Shown piece by piece: positions 9,132 through 19,232 of a stretch of DNA of 27,125 bases. Below the pieces are notes generated by a model. It worked only from the letters and a program-made list of their open reading frames with translations. It did no database searches and was not told where the DNA came from. Numbering within the stretch: the stretch's first letter is position 1; each line of letters opens with the position of its first letter. This stretch comes from Phellopilus nigrolimitatus (taxonomy: Eukaryota > Basidiomycota > Agaricomycetes > Hymenochaetales > Hymenochaetaceae): positions 1 to 27,125 of the forward strand of contig JAJOHG010000347.1 of the NCBI GenBank assembly GCA_021029095.1, written 5' to 3'. Position numbers and translations under genes: made by a program.

Positions 9132-11349
9132 TCAAGCATCTGTGACGCATCCATGACTAGCATCCGACACAGTTTTTATGTACTTGTATAATGTGCCCTG
9201 GCGAACCTTCAATGGCTGAACCTTCCACTCCGCGCGCCGCTTTTCGAGCTCCTTCGCGGATACCCGGACGTCAAGCGTGTTTTTGACAGCGTCAATATGG
9301 ATGATATCGCCGTCACGCACAAGCGCGATCGGCCCGCCTTCCTGCGCCTCGGGAACAACATGCCCAATGACGAAGCCGTGTGAGCCCCCACTGAAACGAC
9401 CATCGGTGAGGCACGCGACATCCTGGCCAAGGCCGGCACCCATAATCAAACCCGTCGGTTTTAGCATTTCCGGCATACCGGGACCACCTTTGGGACCGAG
9501 GTATCTGAGCACAACGACAGTTTTCTCGCCCTTTTTGAATGAACCGCCTTCGACGGCATGCACGAAGTCCTCTTCCTTGTCGAATGCGCGAGCGGTGCCC
9601 GTGAAGCTGAGTCCCTCCTTGCCCGTGATTTTCGCGACGGCGCCGCCGGGCGCGAGGTTGCCCTTGAGAATGCGGATGTGGCCTGTCGCCTTGATCGGCT
9701 TGTCGAGCGGCCGGATGACGTTCTGCTCCGTGAGGGAGAGCTCGCCGTACTTGTGCGTCCACCGGTCGAGGTTCTCGCCCAGCGTTTTCCCGGTCACCGT
9801 CAGCGTGTTGCCGTCGATCAGTTTGTTTTTCAGCAAGTATGCCAGGACCTCTGTTTCCATGAGTTCACAATATACACATGAATAATGCAAAACGGGCGCT
9901 CACTAGGGATACCGCCAATCTTGTGGACGTCCTCCATCACGTACTTGCCACTAGGCTTGAGGTCGGCGATGAAGGGCGTGCGATCAGAGACGGTCTGGAA
10001 GTCGTCGATAGTGAGCTTGATGCCGACCGAAGCGGCGACAGCGATGAGGTGCAGGACGGCGTTCGTAGAGCCACCGAGAATCATCGTCAACACCATCGCG
10101 TTCTCGAACGCGGCGCGCGTCATGATGTCGCGCGGGAGCAGGTTCTTTTCGAGCAGGGTGCGCATGACCGCGCCGACCTCCGCGCACTCCGCGTCCTTGT
10201 CGGGATACTCGGCGGGGAAGGACGACGATCCCGGTAGTGACATGCCAAGCGCCTCCGCGGCGCTCGCCAACGTGTTCGCGGTGTACATTCCGCCGCAGGC
10301 GCCGGCCCCCGGGCACGCGTGTCGTATGGTGGCAGCGCGTTCCGCCTCCGCTTCCGGCGTGCGCCCGTCCTGCAGGTACTTGCCGTAAGACTGGAAGGCG
10401 GAGACGATGTCGAGCTGAGGCGCACCCGCACACGAGCCGGGGCGGGTCGAGCCGCCGTACACCATCAGTCCAGGGCGGTTCAGGCGCCCGACTTGCGTGC
10501 AGTTTGTAAAGCGTCAGTGTAGAAGAGAATAAAGGACGACGAGCCGCACTGACGCGCCATGAGAACACCCGGCATGTTCTTATCGCACCCGGGGACGACG
10601 ACCATACCGTCAAGCCAGTGGCCACCCGCGGCGGTCTCGACCTGGTCCGCGATGAGGTCGCGCGACTGCAGCGAGTAGCTCATCCCGCGCGTGCCCATGC
10701 TGATGCCGTCGCTGACGCCGACGGTGCCGAACTGGTAGCCGATGATGCCCGCGTCGGTGAGCGACTTTTTTATGCGCTGGCCAAGGCCAAGGATGTGCTT
10801 GTTGCATCTTATGAGGCAACGTTAGAAAGGGAGAGGGGCGGCGACTGAAGGGAAGACCGTACGGGTTGCCTTCGTACCTAAGGAGACAATTATTTTCTTT
10901 GGAGGTAACCGTATCGAGTAATACTTACCACACGCTGGCGACGCCAACCATAGCCTTCTCCAGATCCTCTGGCGAGTCTACGCCGTCCGTCGCGTAAAGC
11001 ATGGCCTTCGAGCCTCGTTCAGTAACCCCCAGCTCTACGCCGTGAAAGTAACACACACCTTCAGAACCACGTTCAACACAGTTCACATGCATCAAGCAGA
11101 GTAATCACACACCTGGCTAGCTCCTTGGTCCTTCGGCCTGGTGACAATTCGACTGTACCGATTCAAAATAGGTTTTTCGTTGTGCGAACATGCTGTCGCG
11201 CTCAGCGACCTCCGGCCGGCCTTCTGCACGGCGCGCTTTGACAAACGCGTCGAACACGACGGAAGCGGCATTTTCTTTTGGCTGGTCCAAAGGCCTCGTC
11301 GCTGAACTGTACGGTGTCGAGAGCAAGCTTGAGCGCGCTCGGCCGACAA
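9132..11349 (-). CDS. ILV3: Dihydroxyacid dehydratase, mitochondrial
   Basis: Catalyses dehydration of dihydroxy acids to the 2-keto acids of valine, isoleucine and leucine synthesis, in mitochondria. Exons on the minus strand are 11113-11349, 10929-11005, 10863-10877, 10554-10807, 9904-10491 and 9132-9850. They join in frame to 629 residues. The first 60 or so residues are rich in Arg, Ser and Lys with few acids, as in a mitochondrial presequence. The body starts [19 protein letters not shown] and continues AMLYATDGV after the first intron. Three Cys positions expected to hold the iron-sulfur cluster are present: PCNKH (Cys111), GCDKNMPG (Cys184) and [10 protein letters not shown] (Cys260). 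The C-terminus ends GCVTDA. The third exon is only 15 nt. An internal Met at residue 27 is another possible start. The gene is divergent from a small membrane protein gene 129 bp away, and TGACTCGA lies 8 bp upstream of the start. Confidence 0.95.
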
Positions 11350-11478
11350 GAAAGCCTGACTCGATCTAAAAATTCGGCAAATTTAAGTGGCTAAAGCGAT
11401 GTACGTAAAACTGCCGTATTTGGGTGGTGACGTTTGCAAACGCGGCTCCGGCTTTGGAGTTTGAAACTGGACTTCACT
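11350..11478. promoter_or_regulatory. Short divergent promoter between ILV3 and a membrane protein gene
   Basis: Only 129 bp separate the two start codons, so both genes probably share this control region. It contains TGACTCGA at 11357-11364, just 8 bp from the ILV3 start, a place where it would fall in the leader unless transcription begins very close to the ATG. No clear TATA box is seen. Shared regulation is inferred from spacing alone. Confidence 0.45.
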
Positions 11479-12152
11479 ATGGAGAATTTACGCAAGAGAG
11501 TGCCTTTCAAATTCAGCGCGCAAGATCGTCACGATGAGGACAATATTGTTATGGATGATCAGGGTGTGTTGAACTTGTGGAAGTTATTCTTTTGTAATGC
11601 TTATTGAATACTTTCATGCAGAGCAGGAGGAGTTGATATCAACTCTTCGTGAAAACGTCGCCCAAAAGAACAAAATTTACTTAAGCATTCTTCAAGCGTT
11701 CGCCGGGATATCATGCCTTTTGTGAGTGTGTTCCAATGTACACTAATAAAAGTGCTGAAACTGACAATTTTATATTAAGACACGTTGTGTTTTTCTCTGG
11801 CTTGACGCTACTGAACGAGCCCCCGATCGCGCTCGCCCGCCTATTCGCACTTGTCCAAGTGCTCCTGCACGCCGACCTCCTGCTTTTCCTGACACCGACT
11901 CTCGACAGCCCAATTCATCGGCTTTCACGAGACTTACCGCACCTGCCCATACCGTCATCTTGGGTGCTCGGACTGGCGTGTCTGGCGCCATTCGTCTCCG
12001 TCGTGTCAGAGAAAAGCTGGCAACAGACCGGTTGGTGGAGCGCTACGCTGTTCGTCCTTCTGGTCGTGAGAACAGTGCTTCATTGGATGAAGGAGGGCGA
12101 GCAGAGTATAGACGAGCTGGAGCGGCTAAAGTACGATGCCAAAGGTGCTTGA
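11479..12152 (+). CDS. Small membrane protein with about four transmembrane helices, function unknown
   Basis: Exons 11479-11563, 11622-11721 and 11780-12152 join in frame to 185 residues. The model rests on good donors (GTGTGT, GTGAGT) and acceptors (GCAG, TAAG), and on an uninterrupted hydrophobic pattern across the second junction. The N-terminus is polar (MENLRKRVPFKF, then EQEELISTLRENVAQ, a possible short coiled coil). Hydrophobic segments follow: SILQAFAGISCLLHVVFFSG, ALARLFALVQVLLHADLLLF, WVLGLACLAPFVSVV and WWSATLFVLLVVRTVL. The tail EGEQSIDELERLK is polar. No catalytic motif is seen and I do not recognise the family. It shares a short divergent promoter with ILV3 and converges on THI4, whose 3' end is 223 bp away. 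Its location, mitochondrial or other membrane, cannot be told from the sequence. Confidence 0.7.
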
Positions 12153-12375
12153 AATTTGGCGCCTCCTGCACGTGTTTGCCTGTCGCCTCGGCGGAACATG
12201 CCAACTGTTGGCGAAGCTTGACCGGAGCCCGGTCGCTATCACCTAGTCCCAGCAGCACACACAGAGACAATTTGCAAATTTCACGATTTCACCGCCGGCC
12301 TACTAGACATACTCGTACATTTTTCAATCCGCTTCCTCCAGCATTTTATTCCCCTTAAACGGAAAACCCCGGCGC

Positions 12376-13548
<1,173 letters not shown>

Positions 13549-13599
13549 GGCGAGAGCAGTGGACGTCGATGTGCAGCAAGGCTACAGACAAACGTGCGG

Positions 13600-13607
13600 T
13601 TTATAAA
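13600..13607 (-). promoter_or_regulatory. TATA-like box of THI4
   Basis: TTTATAAA lies 52 bp upstream of the THI4 start codon. The distance allows a short leader. The sequence is palindromic, so its direction is taken from the gene. Confidence 0.5.
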
Positions 13608-13629
13608 GACTGGCGGGCCGGGAATTCGC

Positions 13630-13650
13630 AGGAGCTCCGAATCAGCTCCT
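13630..13650. repeat. Perfect inverted repeat upstream of the THI4 TATA box
   Basis: The arms AGGAGCT and AGCTCCT flank a 7-bp spacer (CCGAATC). The repeat lies 23 bp upstream of the TATA-like box, so it is probably outside the transcript and would act as DNA, for instance as a binding site for a dimeric regulator. Function is inferred. Confidence 0.35.
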
Positions 13651-13708
13651 TGATAGAAGCGGGATAATTGCGTTAAATATGAGCCGGCTGGAGTAAGCCA
13701 GTCTAGAA

Positions 13709-13726
13709 TGAGTCCGTTGAGTCCGT
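13709..13726. repeat. Tandem 9-bp repeat TGAGTCCGT upstream of THI4
   Basis: Two exact, adjacent copies of TGAGTCCGT lie about 160 bp upstream of the THI4 start. Adjacent copies in a promoter may be paired protein-binding sites. They are not matches to the TGACTCA bZIP core, although they resemble a half site. Confidence 0.35.
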
Positions 13727-14047
13727 TGTGGTCAAGAGGGCTGCCACTCTGGCGTTCATAGCCCCGATTAATTCCGGATGGCGAGATAGCGAGCACGGTT
13801 GGTTGCGTCACTACATTCTGGGGGAACTTATCATTATCAATGTTCGCCAATAGAGAACTGGTGTTCGTGCAGTGGTGGGAGTCAAGAACCAATCAGACGC
13901 ATGGCGCAGAACCTCTACTTGACTCTACATTCATTCCCAAAGTTAACCTTCAGAAGAAGCCACAGCTAAAAGATACCAGTTCAGTAACGAATCCAAATTA
14001 CAATGCGACGACAAAGCAGAAATAAAAGACAACATAAGCATGCATGT

Positions 14048-15120
14048 TCATTTCTCTCCTTGTTTCGTTTTGGACAACGCATCTATCTGTTCCTGCGACA
14101 GCCCGTCCAGTCGCTTCAGTAAATAGTCCACCTGCCGGCCAAGTTAGATAAATCACAGGAACAAGAGAATTTTTTGACTCACCTCGACCTCTTTCGTCAA
14201 CGGGATGATATAGTGTTCATACAGCTCCACAACGCCCTCCACGTCGATCTTGCCCCCCAGCTCAGACCCCGGCGCGCCTGCACCCTCGCTGCCGACGTCC
14301 TGCCCATACAGCCGCGCCTTCTCGCGCACGCGGTGCAGCAGCCGGCGCTCGACCTCGGGCTTCGTGATCAGCGCCGCGAGCGCCTCGCGGTCCGGCGCCA
14401 CGATGTGCGGCACGAACGCGGCGGGCGCCGCGCGGAACTTGGACTCGCTCACGAACTTGCCGTAGTGCACGCGCTTGCTGAGCGCCGCGAGCACCTCGAC
14501 GTCGAGCGTCGCCGCGCTGCCGTAGTTCCCGTCATCCGCGCCCGCGACGTCCGGCACGCGCCGCGCCGCAGCCGCGTGCGCTGTGATGCGCGGCACGATC
14601 GAGCGCACGTAGAGCGACTGGATGGACGCATTCACATTGATGTCGTTCGGGTGCAGGATCGGCGGGAAGTCGAGCGGCGGGAGGACCGGCTTGGGCAGTT
14701 CGGACTCGGGCGTGAAGGGGTATTCATCCGGGCTGGTTCAAACAGACGCTCAGTTTCCTTTTCTCAAATTAAAATATTGAAAAATACGTACCTTGAGAAC
14801 CTGCGTGCTTTAGCTGCAACAAAGAAGCCATCGGCACGATCAGTTCGATCATCAACCAAACAAATATTGCGTATGTACACACCTTGGAAGCTCTCGGTCT
14901 CCCGCAGGAACCAGTCGAGCCAGCTGCCCTCGAAGCCGAGCGCGCGTAGCTCCGGCATCGCGCCGCGCTCGTATATGCGCGAGTTGTGCGCAAACTGCGC
15001 GCGCTCGATGAGCGCGAAGATAATCGTGTCCTCGAGTCGCACGAGCGTCGAGCGGATGCGCTCGAGCGACAGCGGGTCACCCGACAGGAAGTTCTGCTGC
15101 ATGGCGCTCTGAACGTGCAA
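14048..15120 (-). CDS. ARO7: Chorismate mutase
   Basis: Converts chorismate to prephenate, the first committed step to phenylalanine and tyrosine. Exons on the minus strand are 14883-15120, 14792-14813 (22 nt), 14183-14732 and 14048-14131; they join in frame to 297 residues, somewhat longer than yeast Aro7 (256). Signatures are [20 protein letters not shown] near the start, GSWLDWFL, then [19 protein letters not shown] restored only when the 22-nt exon is included, [20 protein letters not shown], the catalytic-region pattern [18 protein letters not shown], and [10 protein letters not shown] joined to DYLLKRL. This is the eukaryotic all-helical AroQ type, which in yeast is inhibited by tyrosine and activated by tryptophan. 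A second Met six codons downstream (15102) is an equally good start. TGACTCGA lies about 120 bp upstream on the minus strand. The insertion [13 protein letters not shown] before YEHYIIP is short. Confidence 0.95.
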
Positions 15121-15822
15121 GTCGGTTCGACAGATAGGTTATCTAAGTGGGCGTCGAGACCTGGGGGTTTGGTTCTGGCTGAAGTAGATATACGAGGAGG
15201 ACTACTAGGGAGATTTAGCCGCTATCCAATTCAAAGGCATCGAGTCAGGGTGGGACGGATCATGAGGAGTTTAGCGGCCGCTGCGTATCTGCAGCGAGTG
15301 TAAGTCCGACGCCCCGGGAAAACCGAAACCGCGTCGTCTATCCCCGTCCGTCGACCGCCTGCGGCCACAACACGCACAATTTACTAGTCAGCCTAAGACA
15401 AAGCACATCCATTGGAGAAATCCAGACAAAGAACACAGGTAAGTGGGTAATGAGCGCCGACCGCATGACACGTAAATATACAACGTCGCTAATGCAATTC
15501 AACACAAAGAGAATAGAAGGTTGGTAGAAAGCATGTCAATAGTCAGAGAAAGGATAAGGAAAGATCTGAGGCACCACTTGGCCAAGAAAAATGGGTAAAA
15601 TTGGAAGGGAGTGTGGGATTGACGTTAACGTCGCTCGGGTAGGGTATCCGTCTCGTCAATATATTCATGAAAAAAAATGAAACAGCCAATAATGCACGTC
15701 AATAATAAAACCACAAACGAAGGGAGGGGGGAAGGAAGGTAAGTCAAATTTATCCGTCCGGAGGAAATAAAAATCAGTAAGTATACAAACAGATAAACAG
15801 ATCAAAGCCCTAGATCTGTTTA
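15121..15822. other. Intergenic stretch between septin 3' end and ARO7
   Basis: Contains the ARO7 promoter on the right of the minus-strand gene and, from about 15400 to 15822, A-rich sequence fitting the 3' untranslated region of the septin gene. No reading frame of note and no RNA gene is seen. Confidence 0.5.
15240..15247 (-). promoter_or_regulatory. Gcn4/Cpc1-like site TGACTCGA upstream of ARO7
   Basis: On the minus strand the site reads CCTGACTCGAT. The same eleven bases occur on the plus strand in front of ILV3. It lies about 120 bp upstream of the ARO7 start, a usual distance for an upstream activating site. A role in general amino-acid control is inferred. Confidence 0.4.
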
Positions 15823-18066
15823 TCACAGTGAGTGCGAGGACAGAATACGATCTCCAGAGAGACGCGCACCTTCCAACAGACGCTTACGATCCTCGTCGCT
15901 GATGTTCCGCGTCGCTCGGCGCGCGAGCAACTTTTCCGTTCTGTACTTCTCATAGAGAACCTCTTTCGTATTCGTCTTCAATACCTATTATCGAAACGTT
16001 AGTATCTCAACATCTGTTGCATGCGGATTGCTGCCCACCTTCAAGTGAGTCGACAGGATTGCCGTCCGTAGAGCAGCAAAGTCACAATGCATCGGGTCGA
16101 GAACGTCGACGGAGCCCCACCTATATCTCCGCACAAAGACTCCTTTCAGGTCTCTCGGGGGCCCCTGAAGATATGGGAAAGGCTCAGTCGAGGGCGACTT
16201 CCTCAGCGATGTCGCAGTCGGCGTCGGCGTCGACGCCCCGCGGTCATTTTCCTCCGTCGAGCCCTCCACGCCATCGCCGTCCTGCGAGGCCGACATCGGC
16301 GAAAACGCGCCGCTGTCCGCGGAGTACGCAGACATGGGGCGTACCGGCGGCGGCGCTTTCAGCGCACGGCGCAGGCGCGCTCCTTGCTCGGGCATGATCA
16401 CCGCGAACGGCATCATGTCCGCGAGCTGCGGCGTGCGCTGCGCAAAGTACGCCGCGCTGAAGCGCACGCTCGCGAGGCTCTCCGGGTCCGCCGCGTGCAG
16501 CGGCATCGGCGCGCGCCGGTCCTCGAACGCGCTCTGCTCGAGCCGCGAACGCGATGTCGAGCGCGTCGACAGCCGCCGCGTCTGGTTGAGCTTGATGACC
16601 GATCGCGAGCGGCGCTCTTCCTCCTCGCTCTCCTCGTCGCCGAAGCCCTCGTCTGTAAGCTGGCCGCTCCCGTTGCCGTTCGTAGCTGCGCTGGTGGCGC
16701 TCTCGTTACTGTTATCTTCGCTCGTAGGCCTGCTTGACTCGATGACCTCCTCCTCAATCTTCACGGGTCCGAAGATACTGAAGCCGAGCTTCGCTTCGTG
16801 CAGGTCGCGGCGAATGGCCAGCTTGACAGCCGTAAGCTTCTCGTCGGTCAGGACGTCTGCACGGCCAATGATCGGGAGCACATTGACTCGCTCCGAGAGT
16901 CGACGTATGACGCGGATGTCTGCGGGATGCATTGACAGGCGATCCTGCTCTTGCTCTGCAGATGACGATTCATGAAGCGAAGCAACGCCTGCGTGACAAC
17001 AATTTAGAAATGTTCAGAAGGCAAGGAGTTCTGGCCTACTTTTTGCGGGAAAGGATGATAGTACACGACGCGCTGACGCGGTCATAAGCGACTCCGGATC
17101 AATCAGGTAGATGCATCTTAACAATACACGTTTCAATTTTGAGTTACGTGTTAGCGAAACACCAATGACGCACAAGTGAACATGTTGATCGCCTTTACTC
17201 TTCCGAATTACTTTGGATTCCTGTAATATCCTTCAGCGATTCTTCTATCAAGACATAAGAAAACATGCACCTCGTCCATGGTATCGGCATATTGAAGATC
17301 AAGATACTTTACTACACTGGATACCTGCCTCTCCAGCTTCAGCTCGTGTCCTTCTTGGAAGTCTAGGCCAGGCGTGTCTATCACAGACAAAAGCACGCGA
17401 TCGAAGCGCGACTCGCAAATCTCGACGCACGCGGTGCTAATGCGCTCCGTTCTCTTTCCGCTGATGTGAAGAAACTGCTCCATGGACGCGCGCTGCTCAG
17501 ATGTAGCCGTCGGCGAGATGTCTGCGCTATCTATGAGAAGACGAAGAAGAGAACTCTGTGACAATTAAGCTAAAAGTATACGTCCCTTCCTTGAGGATAC
17601 GCACCTTTCCCGTTCCCTGCGCACCCACAACCATCAGGTTGAACGTAGGCGCAACGCGCCTGCGCAGGCTATGACTGTGTCGCGAGCGCGTCGAACGCGG
17701 GGTACTGGCGCGATTTTCCGGCTTTGCGCCAAACGCGGTCGGAGGGTGAGAAGACATGTACAAAGATGCGATCGACCCAGTATTTGGCCCAGCGTTCTTT
17801 CCGTTGCCGTTCAGGGCGGGTGATTTAGCGATAGAGGTGCGAAACGGCCTGTGGAAGGGAATGGCGCCGTTTTCCGGAGTGGAGAAAGATACCCTTGCCG
17901 CGCCCCGCGCAGGGACCTGGAAGGGGGCTTGCTGGATTGCGGCAGCATCGACGAGGTCGGACGGCCAAGACAGGCCCTGGGTCGACATCTCCGGAAGTGA
18001 AGGGGAGACGCGTACAACATGCTCATCCCCGCCTTTCTTTTTCTTCGAGCCAAAACCAAGAACCAT
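15823..18066 (-). CDS. Septin, AspE-like, with large insertions in the GTPase domain
   Basis: Septins are GTP-binding proteins that form filaments at the cell cortex and septa. Exons on the minus strand are 17605-18066, 17271-17555, 17174-17220, 17040-17116, 16039-16988 and 15823-15984; they join in frame to 660 residues starting MVLGFGSKKKKGG. Residues 1-145 are Ser/Pro-rich. The P-loop is GAQGTGKSS (about 148-156), joined across an intron. The G3 motif is DTPGLDF (214-220). The septin element ESKVIRKSKGDQHVHLCIYL is restored over two introns. The G4 motif is GRAD (332-335), where most septins have AKAD. About 110 residues (371-481) of Ser, Asn and acidic sequence precede MPFAVI, and about 80 more (492-571) precede VRRYRWG and HCDFAALRTAIL. 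There is no long C-terminal coiled coil. An upstream Met at 18138 is possible. Family is firm; subgroup is a guess from these features. Confidence 0.9.
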
Positions 18067-19232
18067 CGTTGACGAGCTCCCCAAGGAGATAGACGAAACA
18101 AGTAAACGTGCAAGATAACCAAGTGAACGAATAAGCAAAACGCCCGTGACCAGCTATAGCAGATCAAAGCGAGCAAGTTCTGCGGCTTGATATGGTACTG
18201 CTCGTCTTCGTCGCTGTCGTCGTCGCTTTCGCCGTCGCCGTCGCTGCCAGCAACGTCGTGGGACGGGTCAAAGTTTCTTCGAGTTCTCGAAGCCACGTCG
18301 CTTAGTGCATAATACCGATAGTACCGTGAGTCCCGGTTTGGCAACCGGGTGAATTCAACAACAGCCGCTTGTCTCCATCCTCTATATCTGTGTAAAAAGC
18401 AAACAATGGAGCGTATGCATCGTAACCGAGAGCTCGCGACAGGCTCGCTGCGAACCAGTAATGACTTGGCTGAATGGCAAATAGATAACTGTTTTCCATT
18501 TGGCATCTGGCACAGAAGAGATCAGCACAAGATGAAGGACTCCGATCATTTCCCGACCTATTCTCGTACTTGCAAGGAAAACAGACCTCAACACTAACAT
18601 GTCTTGTATCGCACAAGAAACGTAGACTCAGAGAAACTGGTGCGCACATCTCATCCTAGGCTTTTAATTACGCTTGTATTAAGACCCCCTTTGCGGAAGT
18701 GTCTTTTTCAAGTCGAGGGATGAGACAGTTCCCAGTATTCTTCAATATGCCTGCTGGATGTATTGATCGTCTCCAGCTGAGCAGGATTTTGCAGATGGGC
18801 GACCAATCTTCAGAGCTGGACGACATGTAGAGGACACAAGAGAAAAGACACTCCAATGGTGGCATCGACCCAACAAACGCTACATATGTATATGGTCTGA
18901 GGACTCGAATAACTTCGACTTCAAGACAAGGGGGCAGCGCTCTTTGTCACCGGATCCTGGCTTCGTGACCGTCGCACCGAAGAACAAGTTTGCTAACCAT
19001 TTTGCAGTACTGAATAGAGTGCTTTCAGGTTCTAGATACATAGTAAACGTATGTTGCAATCCTATTCGGCGCGTTTTTAATGGGCTTATAAGGGTAGTTT
19101 TGAATTGTTACAGAGATGTGCTATATCCTAGTCTAAATTTTAAATTAGTCGATGTCGAGCGAAACAATACATGTGTCAACCATGCCAGAAAAACACGGAA
19201 TTCCACGTTAAATCCTAAACAAAGAGAGATCA
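18067..19232. other. Intergenic stretch, 1.2 kb, no clear gene
   Basis: Holds the septin promoter on the left and the 3' side of RIO1 on the right. On the minus strand at about 18175-18310 one frame reads SDVASRTRRNFDP and then a run of Asp, Glu and Ser ending EQYHIKPQN; it overlaps an imperfect trinucleotide repeat (18201-18248). It may be a relic exon or merely the product of that repeat. The remaining frames show no motif. Confidence 0.45.
18201..18248. repeat. Imperfect CGT/CGC trinucleotide repeat
   Basis: About sixteen triplets, mostly TCG, GTC and CGC variants, run from 18201. On the minus strand they read as an Asp/Glu/Ser-rich peptide (SDGDGESDDDSDEDE). Such tracts vary in length between strains. 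Confidence 0.55.

Noticed and set aside
9277..9885. Long plus-strand open frame opposite ILV3
   Set aside because: Shadow of the conserved ILV3 coding sequence on the other strand.
11117..11326. Alternative minus-strand frame in ILV3 exon 1 ([14 protein letters not shown] and so on), which looks like a mitochondrial presequence
   Set aside because: It does not join in frame to the conserved [19 protein letters not shown] segment without a frameshift, whereas the frame starting at 11349 does and makes the whole gene a multiple of three.
11190..11369. Plus-strand frame [17 protein letters not shown] opposite ILV3 exon 1
   Set aside because: Antisense to a coding exon of a well-supported gene; no homology recognised and probably a composition effect.
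13620..13665. TPP riboswitch-like string on the minus strand (AGCTGATTCGG..CCTGCGAATTCCC) upstream of THI4
   Set aside because: It resembles the second half of the aptamer by eye, but the CTGAGA half and the closing helix are absent, and it lies upstream of the TATA-like box, so it is unlikely to be in the transcript.
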